The notes below the pieces were generated by a model, which ran no database searches, was not told the origin of the DNA, and saw only the letters and a list, made by a program, of their open reading frames with translations. A program made the position numbers and the translations under genes. A DNA stretch of 40,420 nt from Fibrobacteria bacterium GUT77. GTDB taxonomy: Bacteria; Fibrobacterota; Chitinivibrionia; Chitinivibrionales; Chitinispirillaceae. The stretch covers positions 12,452 through 52,871 of the forward strand of contig LIUJ01000101.1 of assembly GCA_001462255.1 (NCBI GenBank). The letters are read 5' to 3'. Shown piece after piece: positions 15,610 to 24,622 of the stretch. How positions within the stretch are numbered: the stretch's first letter is position 1; every line of letters begins with the position of its first letter.

Positions 15610-16238
15610 TTCGTCACCGCCTCCGAAACCTTGTTTATCAGACCCTCTCCGCCAAAAATGATATTGTCGGAGCTTATAATATCAAGAGCGTTAATCTCCG
15701 CTACGGGGCGAATGTCGAGACCCCGAATGTTACGACTTGATAAATATACATTATTTACACCCTCATTATCAAGAATTAACAAATTTTTTTTACCGATAAG
15801 ATTCATAGCCTCAAGCATTCCCGCGATAACCTTGGTTTTTGGCTCGTCGCAAGCTATGGAATCCACAACGGAAATCAAGCCGTCCCCCGCCCGAGACGAA
15901 AGCGCCGATACAAGCGCTAACTTTTTGAGTTTACGAGGGATAACCGTATAGTAATCACGCGGTGAAGGCCCAAACGCTTTACCGCCACGCTTCCACACCG
16001 GCGACGTATTCGACCCCGCGCGGGCACGCCCGGTACCCTTTTGACGCCACGGTTTCTTGCCGCCGCCGGAGACCTCCCCACGCCCCTTCGTCTTAGCCGT
16101 GCCCTGACGTTGATTCGCCTGATACGACTTTATAACCTGGTGGAGAAGACTTTCGTTCACCTCCGCGGCAAAAACGGAATCGGGAAGATCAACGTCCCCA
16201 ATTACCGCGCCGCTTTGTTGATACAGTTTTGCTTTCAT
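15606..16238 (-). CDS. rplD: 50S ribosomal protein L4
   Basis: The 210-residue L4 starts M-K-A-K-L-Y-Q-Q-S-G and has the tunnel-loop region with K-G-R-G-E-V-S-G-G-G-K-K-P-W-R-Q-K-G-T-G-R-A-R-A-G-S. L4 helps to line the exit tunnel and in E. coli represses the S10 operon. I chose the ATG at 16238 from homology and from AAGGAAG upstream; the longer frame would overlap rplC. Confidence 0.95.
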   Translation of the reverse strand: MKAKLYQQSGAVIGDVDLPDSVFAAEVNESLLHQVIKSYQANQRQGTAKTKGRGEVSGGGKKPWRQKGTGRARAGSNTSPVWKRGGKAFGPSPRDYYTVIPRKLKKLALVSALSSRAGDGLISVVDSIACDEPKTKVIAGMLEAMNLIGKKNLLILDNEGVNNVYLSSRNIRGLDIRPVAEINALDIISSDNIIFGGEGLINKVSEAVTK

Positions 16239-16273
16239 TACCGATTCTTCCTTTATTTTCTGTAAACGCCTAA

Positions 16274-16906
16274 TTACTTCTCTATGAACTTCCTCAAATA
16301 AACAATTCCGGTACGACATCCGGGCACCGAACCTTTTACAAATACAAGACCGGCCTCCTTATCTATCCCCACAACCTCAAGCCTACGCGTCGTCACTTGT
16401 TCGGCTCCCATATGACCGGACATTTTAAGACCCGGAGGAACCCGCGCCGGATACGAACCCGCGCCGGACGACCCGCGTTCCCTCAAATTGGTGTTACCGT
16501 GCGATTCACGCCCGCGTTGAAAATTATAACGCTTGATCGTACCGGCATGCCCTCTACCTTTAGAGACCCCAGTCACGTTCACGAACTTAACATTCTCAAA
16601 GACCTCTACCCCTATCGACTGTCCGGGCTTAAGTTCCTTGTCGGCGTCACAATCGGGCTCAAACTCCTTAAGCACCCTCATCGGTGCGCTACCGGATTTT
16701 TTGAAATGCCCCTCCTGCGGCTTTTTAACCTTACGAGGCGCAACCTCATCAAAACCAAGCTGAACGGCGTTATAGCCGTCGATCTCTTCGGTTTTGATTT
16801 GTTCGACGACGTTGTTGCCGGCAAGGATGACCGTTACCCCAACAACACGCCCGGTCTCGTTAAAGACCCGCGTCATTCCGACCTTTTTTCCTATAAGACC
16901 ACGCAT
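16274..16906 (-). CDS. rplC: 50S ribosomal protein L3
   Basis: This 210-residue L3 begins M-R-G-L-I-G-K-K-V-G-M-T-R-V-F and contains the signature G-V-S-K-G-R-G-H-A-G-T-I-K-R-Y-N-F, then H-G-N-T-N-L-R and P-G-L-K-M-S-G-H-M-G. L3 is an early 50S assembly protein near the peptidyl-transferase centre. It follows rpsJ after 83 bases. Confidence 0.96.
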   Translation of the reverse strand: MRGLIGKKVGMTRVFNETGRVVGVTVILAGNNVVEQIKTEEIDGYNAVQLGFDEVAPRKVKKPQEGHFKKSGSAPMRVLKEFEPDCDADKELKPGQSIGVEVFENVKFVNVTGVSKGRGHAGTIKRYNFQRGRESHGNTNLRERGSSGAGSYPARVPPGLKMSGHMGAEQVTTRRLEVVGIDKEAGLVFVKGSVPGCRTGIVYLRKFIEK

Positions 16907-16989
16907 AATACACCTATCTCTTTTTGATGATTACGACGGAGCGGGCTAACCCCACTCCCCACAAAACCCTATTTTTCCATATCAAAAAA

Positions 16990-17298
16990 TCAAACTTTGA
17001 TCTCCACATCAACCCCAGCCGGCAAATCCAGCTTCATAAGCGAATCAACCGTTTGCGGCGTAGATTCTAAAATATCAATCAACCTTTTGTGCACACGAGT
17101 CTCAAACTGCTCACGCGATTTTTTGTTCACGTGGGGCGAACGAAGAACCGTGTAAATCGTTTTCTCCGTAGGCAACGGTATCGGCCCGGAAATGCGGGCG
17201 CCCGTACCCTTAGCCGTACGCACGATATCCGACGCGGACTTATCAAGAATATTGTGATCAAACGACTTCAACCTAATACGAATTCTTTCTCCCGGCAT
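16990..17298 (-). CDS. rpsJ: 30S ribosomal protein S10 (NusE)
   Basis: This 102-residue S10 starts M-P-G-E-R-I-R-I-R-L-K-S-F-D-H and has I-S-G-P-I-P-L-P-T-E-K-T and H-V-N-K-K-S-R-E-Q-F-E-T-R-V-H-K-R. It acts in the 30S head and, with NusB, in antitermination; NusG is encoded in the same supercluster. An AGGGAG site precedes the ATG. It is the first gene of the S10 part, 125 bases after fusA, and a promoter-like site lies in that gap. Confidence 0.97.
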   Translation of the reverse strand: MPGERIRIRLKSFDHNILDKSASDIVRTAKGTGARISGPIPLPTEKTIYTVLRSPHVNKKSREQFETRVHKRLIDILESTPQTVDSLMKLDLPAGVDVEIKV

Positions 17299-17341
17299 TT
17301 TTATTACTCCCTATAATAAAAAGTCAACGCATTTTTACAAT

Positions 17342-17368
17342 ATTATAAAATTAACGTTAAAATAACAA
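17342..17368 (-). promoter_or_regulatory. Probable promoter upstream of rpsJ
   Basis: In the 125-base gap between fusA and rpsJ the minus strand has a perfect -10, TATAAT (17347-17342), and a partial -35, TTGTTA (17368-17363), with a short 15-base spacer. The predicted start near 17335 leaves about 37 bases before the rpsJ ATG, with the Shine-Dalgarno site intact. Confidence 0.45.
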
Positions 17369-17423
17369 AACTATTATCATCGTCCCACCCACAACCCAAA
17401 TCACCGCAACATAAACTTAAATA

Positions 17424-19526
17424 TTACAATCGCCCTATCCTCTTCAGTATACCCTCCTGCACCGCCTTACCCGCCACCTCGTATCTATCAATCTGCATCG
17501 TATATGACGCCCTCCCCTGACTCAACGACCGTAGCGCCGTTGCGTAACCGAACATTTCAGAGAGCGGGGCAAAACCGCTAACAACCTGAACATCCTTACG
17601 AGCGTCTATTCCCAAAACCTTCCCGCGCCGCCCGTTAAAGTCGTTTATCACCGCGCCCATATACTCGGGCGGTACGACTATCTCCACAGACATTACCGGT
17701 TCCATCACAGCGGGTGACGCCTTCATGCACGCTTCCTTGAAAGCCATACTCCCGGCTATCTTAAAACCTATCTCGGTTGAATCGTCTTCGTTATATACGG
17801 AAGACAACAACTGAACCCGAACCCCAGCAACAAGAAACCCGGAAAGCGCTCCCCCCCCCGCAGCCTCCAACACCCCCTGCCTCACCGCGTCAACAAACTC
17901 CGTTGGCAACGCGTTGGCCGGTAAAGCGTTTATAAACTCAACACCATCCGTAGATTCCATCGGCTCCACGCCCAACTTTATATGGCCGTGATGAGTCTTT
18001 CCGCCGACCGGCTGGTTAAACTCATACTCCTGAATTGCCGACGCCGTTACAGTCTCTTTATACGAAACTTGCGGTTTACCCACATACACGCCGACATTAA
18101 ATTCTTTAATGAGACGATCCACCAAAATTTCTACGTGAAGCTCTCCCATCCCGGAGATAAGCCTCTGCCCCGTCTCACCGTCTACCCGCACCCTACAAGT
18201 AGGGTCTTCGTCAGCCAACCTCTCAAGCGCCAAATTCAGCTTTTCTTCATCCGCCGTGCTCTTCGGCTCTATCGACCTCGACAAGACCGGGTCGGGAAAC
18301 GTCATTTGCTCAAAAATGATCGGAAAATCCGGATCACATATCGTATCGCCGGTGGTAGTATCCTTTAACCCCACCAAACCGACTATATCCCCCGCCTCCA
18401 TACTGTTTTCGGCATGCCTCTTGTTGGAGTGCATCCGAAAAATTCTAGCCGCCTTTTCCTTGGACTTTATTCGCGGATTATAGAGCACGCTCTTAAAACC
18501 CGCCTTACCCGAATAAACCCTCGCGTAAGCCAACCGCCCAACATGTTGATCCGCCGCGATTTTAAAAACCAACGCCGAAAACGGTTGTCTTTCAACCTCC
18601 GGCAACCTTTCCTTAACCTCCAACGTAACAGGCTCAACGCCCGTCACCGCCCCCCTATCTATAGGAGAAGGTAAGTAGGAGACCACGGCATCAAGCAACT
18701 GCTGTATCCCCTTATTCTTAAAAGACGATCCGCAAAGCACGGGACAGATTTTATTTCGCAACACCCCGCGCCTCAAAGCCGCTCTAATCAATTCCTCGCC
18801 GACAACCTCACCATCCAACACCTTTGCCATCAATTCATCGCTGAAATCAACAGCCGCCTCAATCATAACCTCACGCCGTGACGCCGCCTCCTCAATAAAT
18901 TGCGTCGGTATATCACCCATAACAACCTTTGCGCCCAACGCCTCCTCATCGTAACGATAAGACTTCATAGACACGAGGTCTATCACACCGTCAAACTTAT
19001 CCTCCGCCCCCACCGGCATTTGTATCGGCACTGCCTTTATTGAAGAAAATTTACGCTCCATCGCGCCGACGCAAGCGTTAAAGTCCGCCCCTATACGATC
19101 CATCTTGTTTATGTACGCTATACGTGGAACACCGTATTTATCGGCCTGCCTCCAAACGGTCTCCGACTGGGGCTCTACACCGCCCACAGAATCAAACACG
19201 GCGACCGCACCGTCCAAAACTCTCAAAGAACGCTCCACCTCTATAGTAAAATCCACATGACCGGGCGTATCTATGATGTTTATACGGTGACCGCCCCACA
19301 AACACGTGGTAGCCGCGGAGGTAATCGTAATTCCCCGCTCCCTCTCCTGCACCATCCAGTCCATGACCGTATTTCCGTCGTGAACCTCGCCCATACGATG
19401 CAAAATACCCGTATAAAACAATATTCGTTCCGTGGTGGTAGTCTTACCGGCATCTATGTGAGCCATAATGCCGATGTTACGCACCGCCGACAAATCAATC
19501 TTATGTTCCTTAGGGGCGCTACTCAT
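17424..19526 (-). CDS. fusA: Elongation factor G
   Basis: This 700-residue translocation GTPase has G1 A-H-I-D-A-G-K-T-T (about 22-30), switch I R-G-I-T-I-T, G3 D-T-P-G-H-V-D-F, and G4 N-K-M-D-R. Domains II to V follow at normal spacing. It moves tRNAs and mRNA after peptide transfer and works with RRF in recycling. It follows rpsG by 15 bases, the standard str order. Switch I here is canonical, unlike that of EF-Tu in this window. Confidence 0.97.
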   Translation of the reverse strand: MSSAPKEHKIDLSAVRNIGIMAHIDAGKTTTTERILFYTGILHRMGEVHDGNTVMDWMVQERERGITITSAATTCLWGGHRINIIDTPGHVDFTIEVERSLRVLDGAVAVFDSVGGVEPQSETVWRQADKYGVPRIAYINKMDRIGADFNACVGAMERKFSSIKAVPIQMPVGAEDKFDGVIDLVSMKSYRYDEEALGAKVVMGDIPTQFIEEAASRREVMIEAAVDFSDELMAKVLDGEVVGEELIRAALRRGVLRNKICPVLCGSSFKNKGIQQLLDAVVSYLPSPIDRGAVTGVEPVTLEVKERLPEVERQPFSALVFKIAADQHVGRLAYARVYSGKAGFKSVLYNPRIKSKEKAARIFRMHSNKRHAENSMEAGDIVGLVGLKDTTTGDTICDPDFPIIFEQMTFPDPVLSRSIEPKSTADEEKLNLALERLADEDPTCRVRVDGETGQRLISGMGELHVEILVDRLIKEFNVGVYVGKPQVSYKETVTASAIQEYEFNQPVGGKTHHGHIKLGVEPMESTDGVEFINALPANALPTEFVDAVRQGVLEAAGGGALSGFLVAGVRVQLLSSVYNEDDSTEIGFKIAGSMAFKEACMKASPAVMEPVMSVEIVVPPEYMGAVINDFNGRRGKVLGIDARKDVQVVSGFAPLSEMFGYATALRSLSQGRASYTMQIDRYEVAGKAVQEGILKRIGRL

Positions 19527-19541
19527 ACCGTCGCCCGAAAA

Positions 19542-20012
19542 TCAATACCGAAAGTGCGCGAACGCCTTATTCGCTTCCGCCATTTTGTGCGTATCTATCT
19601 TCTTACGTACGGCCCCGCCCTCATTTTTGAACGCCTGAACAAACTCGTTAGCCAACTTTTCGGCCATATTCTTTTCAGTCCGCTCCCGCGCGTAGTTTAT
19701 AAGCCAACGAATGGCAAGAGACGTACGCCGCTCCGGCGATACCTCTATAGGCACCTGATAGTTCGCTCCGCCTATACGACGAGACTTCACCTCAAGCACC
19801 GGTTTCACGTTGTCAACAGCCTTCTTAAAGACCGACAACCCGTCCTGTCCGGCGCGTTGCCCGGCCATTTCGACCGCGCTGTAAAAAATATTTTCCGCCA
19901 GACGCTTTTTTCCACTACGCGTAACGCTATTGATAAACTGCGTTACAAGCGTACTATTGAACCTGGGATCCGCCGTAACCTCGCGCTTCTCCGCGTTTCT
20001 TCTTCTTGACAT
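19542..20012 (-). CDS. rpsG: 30S ribosomal protein S7
   Basis: This 156-residue S7 starts M-S-R-R-R-N-A-E-K-R and has the family core F-N-S-T-L-V-T-Q-F-I-N, V-K-P-V-L-E-V-K-S-R-R-I-G-G-A-N-Y-Q-V-P-I-E-V and the C-terminal H-K-M-A-E-A-N-K-A-F-A-H-F. S7 starts assembly of the 30S head and in E. coli regulates the str operon. It lies nine bases after rpsL. Confidence 0.97.
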   Translation of the reverse strand: MSRRRNAEKREVTADPRFNSTLVTQFINSVTRSGKKRLAENIFYSAVEMAGQRAGQDGLSVFKKAVDNVKPVLEVKSRRIGGANYQVPIEVSPERRTSLAIRWLINYARERTEKNMAEKLANEFVQAFKNEGGAVRKKIDTHKMAEANKAFAHFRY

Positions 20013-20021
20013 ATTATACCC

Positions 20022-20399
20022 TTACTTGGCCTTAGGCCGCTTTACGCCGTACTTTGAACGGCTACGTTTACGATTCGTTACACCCTGCGTATCAAGCGCA
20101 CCGCGAATAATGTGATAACGCACACCGGGAACGTCCTTGACACGACCGCCGCGAATAAGAACAATCGAGTGTTCCTGAAGGTTGTGTCCTTCTCCAGGAA
20201 TGTACGCGTTGACCTCCATGTGGTTGGTCAACCGCACACGCGCTACCTTACGCATCGCCGAATTCGGCTTCTTGGGAGTGGTCGTGAACACACGGGTACA
20301 CACACCGCGCCGCTGCGGACAACTATGCAGAGCCGGAGACTTGCTCCGATTCTCCAACTGCTCCCGCCCCTTACGTATCAGTTGACTTATCGTCGGCAC
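20022..20399 (-). CDS. rpsL: 30S ribosomal protein S12
   Basis: This 125-residue S12 has T-T-T-P-K-K-P-N-S-A, with Lys at the streptomycin-resistance position (wild type), and I-P-G-E-G-H-N-L-Q-E-H-S with the decoding-site loop. It acts at the A site in codon recognition. The GTG at 20399 has GGAGG at proper distance. An ATG immediately followed by TAA lies between that site and the GTG. It is the first gene of the str part and has its own promoter. Confidence 0.97.
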   Translation of the reverse strand: MPTISQLIRKGREQLENRSKSPALHSCPQRRGVCTRVFTTTPKKPNSAMRKVARVRLTNHMEVNAYIPGEGHNLQEHSIVLIRGGRVKDVPGVRYHIIRGALDTQGVTNRKRSRSKYGVKRPKAK

Positions 20400-20436
20400 T
20401 TACATTCCTCCAAAAGATTTTTTTAGACAGTGACTA

Positions 20437-20465
20437 AATATAATATTAAACAAAAAAAATTGCAA
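20437..20465 (-). promoter_or_regulatory. Promoter upstream of rpsL (str cluster)
   Basis: On the minus strand TTGCAA (20465-20460) and TATATT (20442-20437) are separated by 17 bases in the AT-rich gap after rpoC. The -10 is followed by TAG, giving TATATTTA. The leader would be about 30 bases, leaving the rpsL ribosome site intact. Long A and T runs (20443-20488) surround it. Confidence 0.6.
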
Positions 20466-20490
20466 CTTTTTTTTTATTTTTTTTTTAAGG

Positions 20491-23400
20491 TCACCCCAAC
20501 TCAATAAAATCGTCGTTTTCAGCGTGTTCTTGTATCTCCACCATATCCGTCTCCAAGTCCTTGACCTTAAACTTTCTGTACATCCTCGACCCGGTACCCG
20601 CCGGAATCAGGTTACCCATTATCAGGTTTTCCTTCAACCCGCTCAACATATCCGTCTTACCCTCCACCGCCGCCTTGGACAACACCTTCGTCGTCTCTTG
20701 GAAAGAAGCTGCGCTAAGGAACGACTCCGTTGTGAGCGACGCTTTAGTTATACCCAAGAGCAACGGCGTAAAGGTCGCCGGCTCGCCGCCCTCGGCCAAT
20801 ACCTTCTCGTTGGCCTTACGCAACTCCTTACGATCAACCTCGTCGCCCTCCAAAAAGTCGGTATTGCCGAGACGCTCAATCCTAACCTTACGCAACATTT
20901 GCGATACTATAACCTCAACGTGTTTGTCATTGATCGTAACGCCCTGCAAACGATAAACCGCCTGAATCTCGTTCAACATATACTCCTGAACGGCGTTTTC
21001 ACCCATAATCCTCAAAATATCGTGCGGATCGATAGCCCCCTCGCACAAACGATCGCCGGCCTTAACCCTATCGCCCTCGTGAACACGCAAGTGTTTACCG
21101 AGCGGTATCGGGTACTCCTTAACATCGCCGTGCTCGTTGCTAATCTTAACCTTACGATTGCCGCGTTCGGTATCGCCGAAAGACACCGACCCGTCGATCT
21201 CGGAAACGACCGCAGGATCCTTGGGACGCCGCGCCTCAAACAACTCCGCAACCCTCGGCAGACCGCCGGTGATATCGCGACTCTTAGCGCTTTCCCTCGG
21301 CATTTTCGCCAATATATCACCGGTTACAACCGTGTCCCCCTCCTTGACCTGGAGGTAACAACCCGTGGGCATAGCCATATTCGCGACACGCGTCTCACCG
21401 TCGTACACCTGAATATGCGGATGCAACTTTCTGTCGCGACGATGCTCCGTCACCACGAAATTGGTAACGCCTGAACGCTCGTCATAAAGCTCCTCAATGG
21501 TCTCGCCCTCTATAAGATCGGCGTACTTGACAACGCCGCTTGACGGTGTAAGAATGACATTGTTGTAAGGATCCCACGTAAAAAGATCTTGCCCCTTTAC
21601 CACCTTTTCCCCGTCGGTTACCTTTACAAAAGAACCGTACGGAATATTGTATCTGTAACGTTCCCGCTCCGCGTCGTCCAAAACCATCACTTCGCCTATG
21701 CGGTTCATCACCACGTTACCGGTACTATGCTCGACCGTCTCCACATCCTTAAGCTTAACGACGCCGGCGATCTTCGCGACCTCCTTGGACTGCGCTATAA
21801 GCCGCGACGCCGTACCGCCGATGTGGAACGTACGTAACGTAAGCTGCGTACCCGGCTCACCGATACTCTGCGCGGCCATAATGCCGACCGCCTCACCTAT
21901 ATCAACAAGCTTGCCCGTGGCCAAATTCCTTCCGTAACAACATTGACATACGCCAAAATCGGCATCGCAAGTAAACACCGACCTGATGAAAACCGACTCT
22001 ATTCCGGCACTCTCAATCTTCTCGGCAAGCTCGCCGTCTATAAGTGTGTTGACCGGACAAATGAGCTCCTCCGTTACCGGATGATAAACGTCTTCCTGCG
22101 TTACACGGCCCAAAAGCCGCGCTGAAAGGGTCTCCATGACCTCATCACCCTCTTTAAGCGCCTCAATGTATATCCCTTTGGGTGTTCCGCAATCCTCCTC
22201 GTAAACCACAACATCCTGCACAACGTCAACCAAACGCCGCGTAAGATATCCCGCGTCGGCGGTTTTCAGCGCCGTATCCGCCAAACCCTTACGTGCGCCG
22301 TGCGTCGATATGAAATACTCCAAAACGGTCAATCCGTCCTTGAAGTTGGAAATAATCGGATTTTCGATAATCTCACCGACCGCGCCGGTAATCTTCTTCT
22401 GCGGTTTCTGCATAAGTCCGCGCATACCGGCAAGTTGCTTAATCTGATCTTTACTGCCGCGAGCCTGTGAGTCCATCATAATGTACACCGGATTAAATCC
22501 GTTCTTATCCCCCGCGAGCCTCTCGTGCATTTTGTCGGCGATCTGACTTGTGGTATGCGTCCATAAGTCGATCAGCTTATTGTAACGCTCGCCTTCCGTG
22601 ATAATACCGCGATCATACTGCTTCCTTATGCGCGTTACCTCTTCCTGCGACTTATCTATAATATCCTTCTTCTCGTCGGGAATAACAAGATCTTCGGCCC
22701 CGAAGGTGATTCCGGCCCTTGTTGCGTACTCGTAACCCAACGCCTTTATCTCATCCAAAAATTTGCACGCCGTCTTGGTACCGGCGGCGTTGTAGACCCG
22801 TTCGACAAGCTGTTGCACACGCTTCTTATTCAGCAATTCGTTTACAAACTCTATCTCTTGGGGAACAACGGTATTGAATACCACACGCCCCGGCGTCGTC
22901 TCGATCAACTTTCCTTTGTAACGCACTTTTATCTTAGCGTGAATGTCCACCTGCTTGTCGGCCATGGCGAGCATAACTTCATCCGTATCACTAAACACAC
23001 GCCCCTGCCCCATACGATCGGGCGACATCTTCGTTAAGTAATATATTCCAAGAACAATGTCTTGCGTAGGCGTCATAACCGGATGCCCGGACGCGGGGCT
23101 CAAAAGGTTGTTCGCCGAAAGCATTAGGAAGCGACACTCCAACTGCGACTCCACGGAAAGCGGTACGTGGACGGCCATTTGGTCGCCGTCAAAGTCGGCG
23201 TTGAACGCGGAACAAACAAGCGGGTGAAGACGTATCGCCTTACCCTCCACAAGCACCGGAAAAAACGCCTGTATACCCAACCTATGCAACGTAGGTGCGC
23301 GGTTCAATAGTACGGGATGATCCTTTATTACCTCCTCAAGTATATCCCAAACCTCCGGACGCTCCTTTTCCACAAACTTTTTAGCGCTCTTTACGGTCTG

Positions 23401-24564
23401 CACCAACCCCTTTTCTTCCAGCTTTTGTATGACAAACGGCTTGAACAACTCAAGCGCCATAAGCTTAGGTAACCCGCATTGATGTATCTTGAGTTCGGGC
23501 CCCACGACAATAACGCTGCGACCGGAATAGTCGACGCGCTTGCCCAACAAGTTTTGACGAAACCGCCCCTGCTTACCCTTCAACAAATCGCTTAACGACT
23601 TAAGCGGACGCTTACCCTCGCCCTTAACGGAGAAAGTGCGACGCCCGTTGTCGAACAATGTGTCCACCGCCTCCTGAAGCATTCGTTTCTCGTTGCGTAA
23701 AATGACCTCCGGCGCCTTGATCTCAAGAAGTTTTTTCAACCGATTATTTCTGTTGATCACGCGGCGGTAAAGATCGTTCAAGTCCGAGGTCGCAAAACGA
23801 CCGCCCTCAAGCGGCACAAGCGGACGCAAATCCGGCGGTAACACCGGCAAAACCTTCAACACCATGTTTTGCGGATCGTTTTTAGACCTATTGAACGCCT
23901 CGGCGACACGCAAACGCTTCAAATGTTCCAAACGACGCTGCTCCGACGTTTCGCGCTTTACCAAGTGACGCAACTCTATCACCAACTTCTCCACCTCAAC
24001 CTTGGCCAAAAGCTCCAAAACCGCCTGACCGCCCATCTTAGCGTCAAATTTCTTACCCTGCTCCATTAGCTCGGAATACTGTTCCTCGGTAAGAAGCTGG
24101 TCCTTGCGCAAATTCGTGTCGCCCGGATCAATTACCACGTAAGACTCGTAGTAGATGATCCTCTCAAGATTGCTGTTTGTGATACCGAGAAGATAACTGA
24201 TGTGTGACGGCATGCTCTTCAAAAACCATATATGGACGACCGGCTCGGCAAGCTCTATGTGTCCCATACGCTCCCTACGCACCTTGGAGTGCATAACCTC
24301 CACGCCGCAACGGTCGCAAACGACTCCGCGATAGCGTATACGCTTATACTTGCCGCAGTTACACTCCCAATTGCGGACAGGACCGAATATCTTCTCGCAG
24401 AAAAGACCGTCCTTCTCAGGCTTGAACGAGCGGTAATTTATGGTCTCCGGCTTTGTAACCTCACCGAAAGACCAACTCCTAATGGTCTCCGGAGAAGCCA
24501 AACGGATTGACACTCCCGCAATCTCCTGCGCCTTCTTATCCAACTGGCTAAGCATATCTGCCAC
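20491..24564 (-). CDS. rpoC: DNA-directed RNA polymerase subunit beta'
   Basis: The beta' subunit is about 1357 residues. Near the N-terminus is the zinc site (C-N-C-G then C-D-R-C-G). The catalytic magnesium motif N-A-D-F-D-G-D-Q lies around residues 455-462, and the trigger-loop region P-G-T-Q-L-T-L-R-T-F-H-I-G-G-T-A further on. The second zinc site appears as C-D-A-D-F-G-V-C-Q-C-C-Y-G. I chose the GTG at 24564 because AGGAG lies six bases before it; a TTG seven codons upstream also extends the frame. It follows rpoB by 58 bases. Confidence 0.97.
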   Translation of the reverse strand: MADMLSQLDKKAQEIAGVSIRLASPETIRSWSFGEVTKPETINYRSFKPEKDGLFCEKIFGPVRNWECNCGKYKRIRYRGVVCDRCGVEVMHSKVRRERMGHIELAEPVVHIWFLKSMPSHISYLLGITNSNLERIIYYESYVVIDPGDTNLRKDQLLTEEQYSELMEQGKKFDAKMGGQAVLELLAKVEVEKLVIELRHLVKRETSEQRRLEHLKRLRVAEAFNRSKNDPQNMVLKVLPVLPPDLRPLVPLEGGRFATSDLNDLYRRVINRNNRLKKLLEIKAPEVILRNEKRMLQEAVDTLFDNGRRTFSVKGEGKRPLKSLSDLLKGKQGRFRQNLLGKRVDYSGRSVIVVGPELKIHQCGLPKLMALELFKPFVIQKLEEKGLVQTVKSAKKFVEKERPEVWDILEEVIKDHPVLLNRAPTLHRLGIQAFFPVLVEGKAIRLHPLVCSAFNADFDGDQMAVHVPLSVESQLECRFLMLSANNLLSPASGHPVMTPTQDIVLGIYYLTKMSPDRMGQGRVFSDTDEVMLAMADKQVDIHAKIKVRYKGKLIETTPGRVVFNTVVPQEIEFVNELLNKKRVQQLVERVYNAAGTKTACKFLDEIKALGYEYATRAGITFGAEDLVIPDEKKDIIDKSQEEVTRIRKQYDRGIITEGERYNKLIDLWTHTTSQIADKMHERLAGDKNGFNPVYIMMDSQARGSKDQIKQLAGMRGLMQKPQKKITGAVGEIIENPIISNFKDGLTVLEYFISTHGARKGLADTALKTADAGYLTRRLVDVVQDVVVYEEDCGTPKGIYIEALKEGDEVMETLSARLLGRVTQEDVYHPVTEELICPVNTLIDGELAEKIESAGIESVFIRSVFTCDADFGVCQCCYGRNLATGKLVDIGEAVGIMAAQSIGEPGTQLTLRTFHIGGTASRLIAQSKEVAKIAGVVKLKDVETVEHSTGNVVMNRIGEVMVLDDAERERYRYNIPYGSFVKVTDGEKVVKGQDLFTWDPYNNVILTPSSGVVKYADLIEGETIEELYDERSGVTNFVVTEHRRDRKLHPHIQVYDGETRVANMAMPTGCYLQVKEGDTVVTGDILAKMPRESAKSRDITGGLPRVAELFEARRPKDPAVVSEIDGSVSFGDTERGNRKVKISNEHGDVKEYPIPLGKHLRVHEGDRVKAGDRLCEGAIDPHDILRIMGENAVQEYMLNEIQAVYRLQGVTINDKHVEVIVSQMLRKVRIERLGNTDFLEGDEVDRKELRKANEKVLAEGGEPATFTPLLLGITKASLTTESFLSAASFQETTKVLSKAAVEGKTDMLSGLKENLIMGNLIPAGTGSRMYRKFKVKDLETDMVEIQEHAENDDFIELG

Positions 24565-24622
24565 TTTTGGCTCCTGTATCGTCAAAATTATTTAACCCCA
24601 GTTACAATCCTACAAACCCCAA

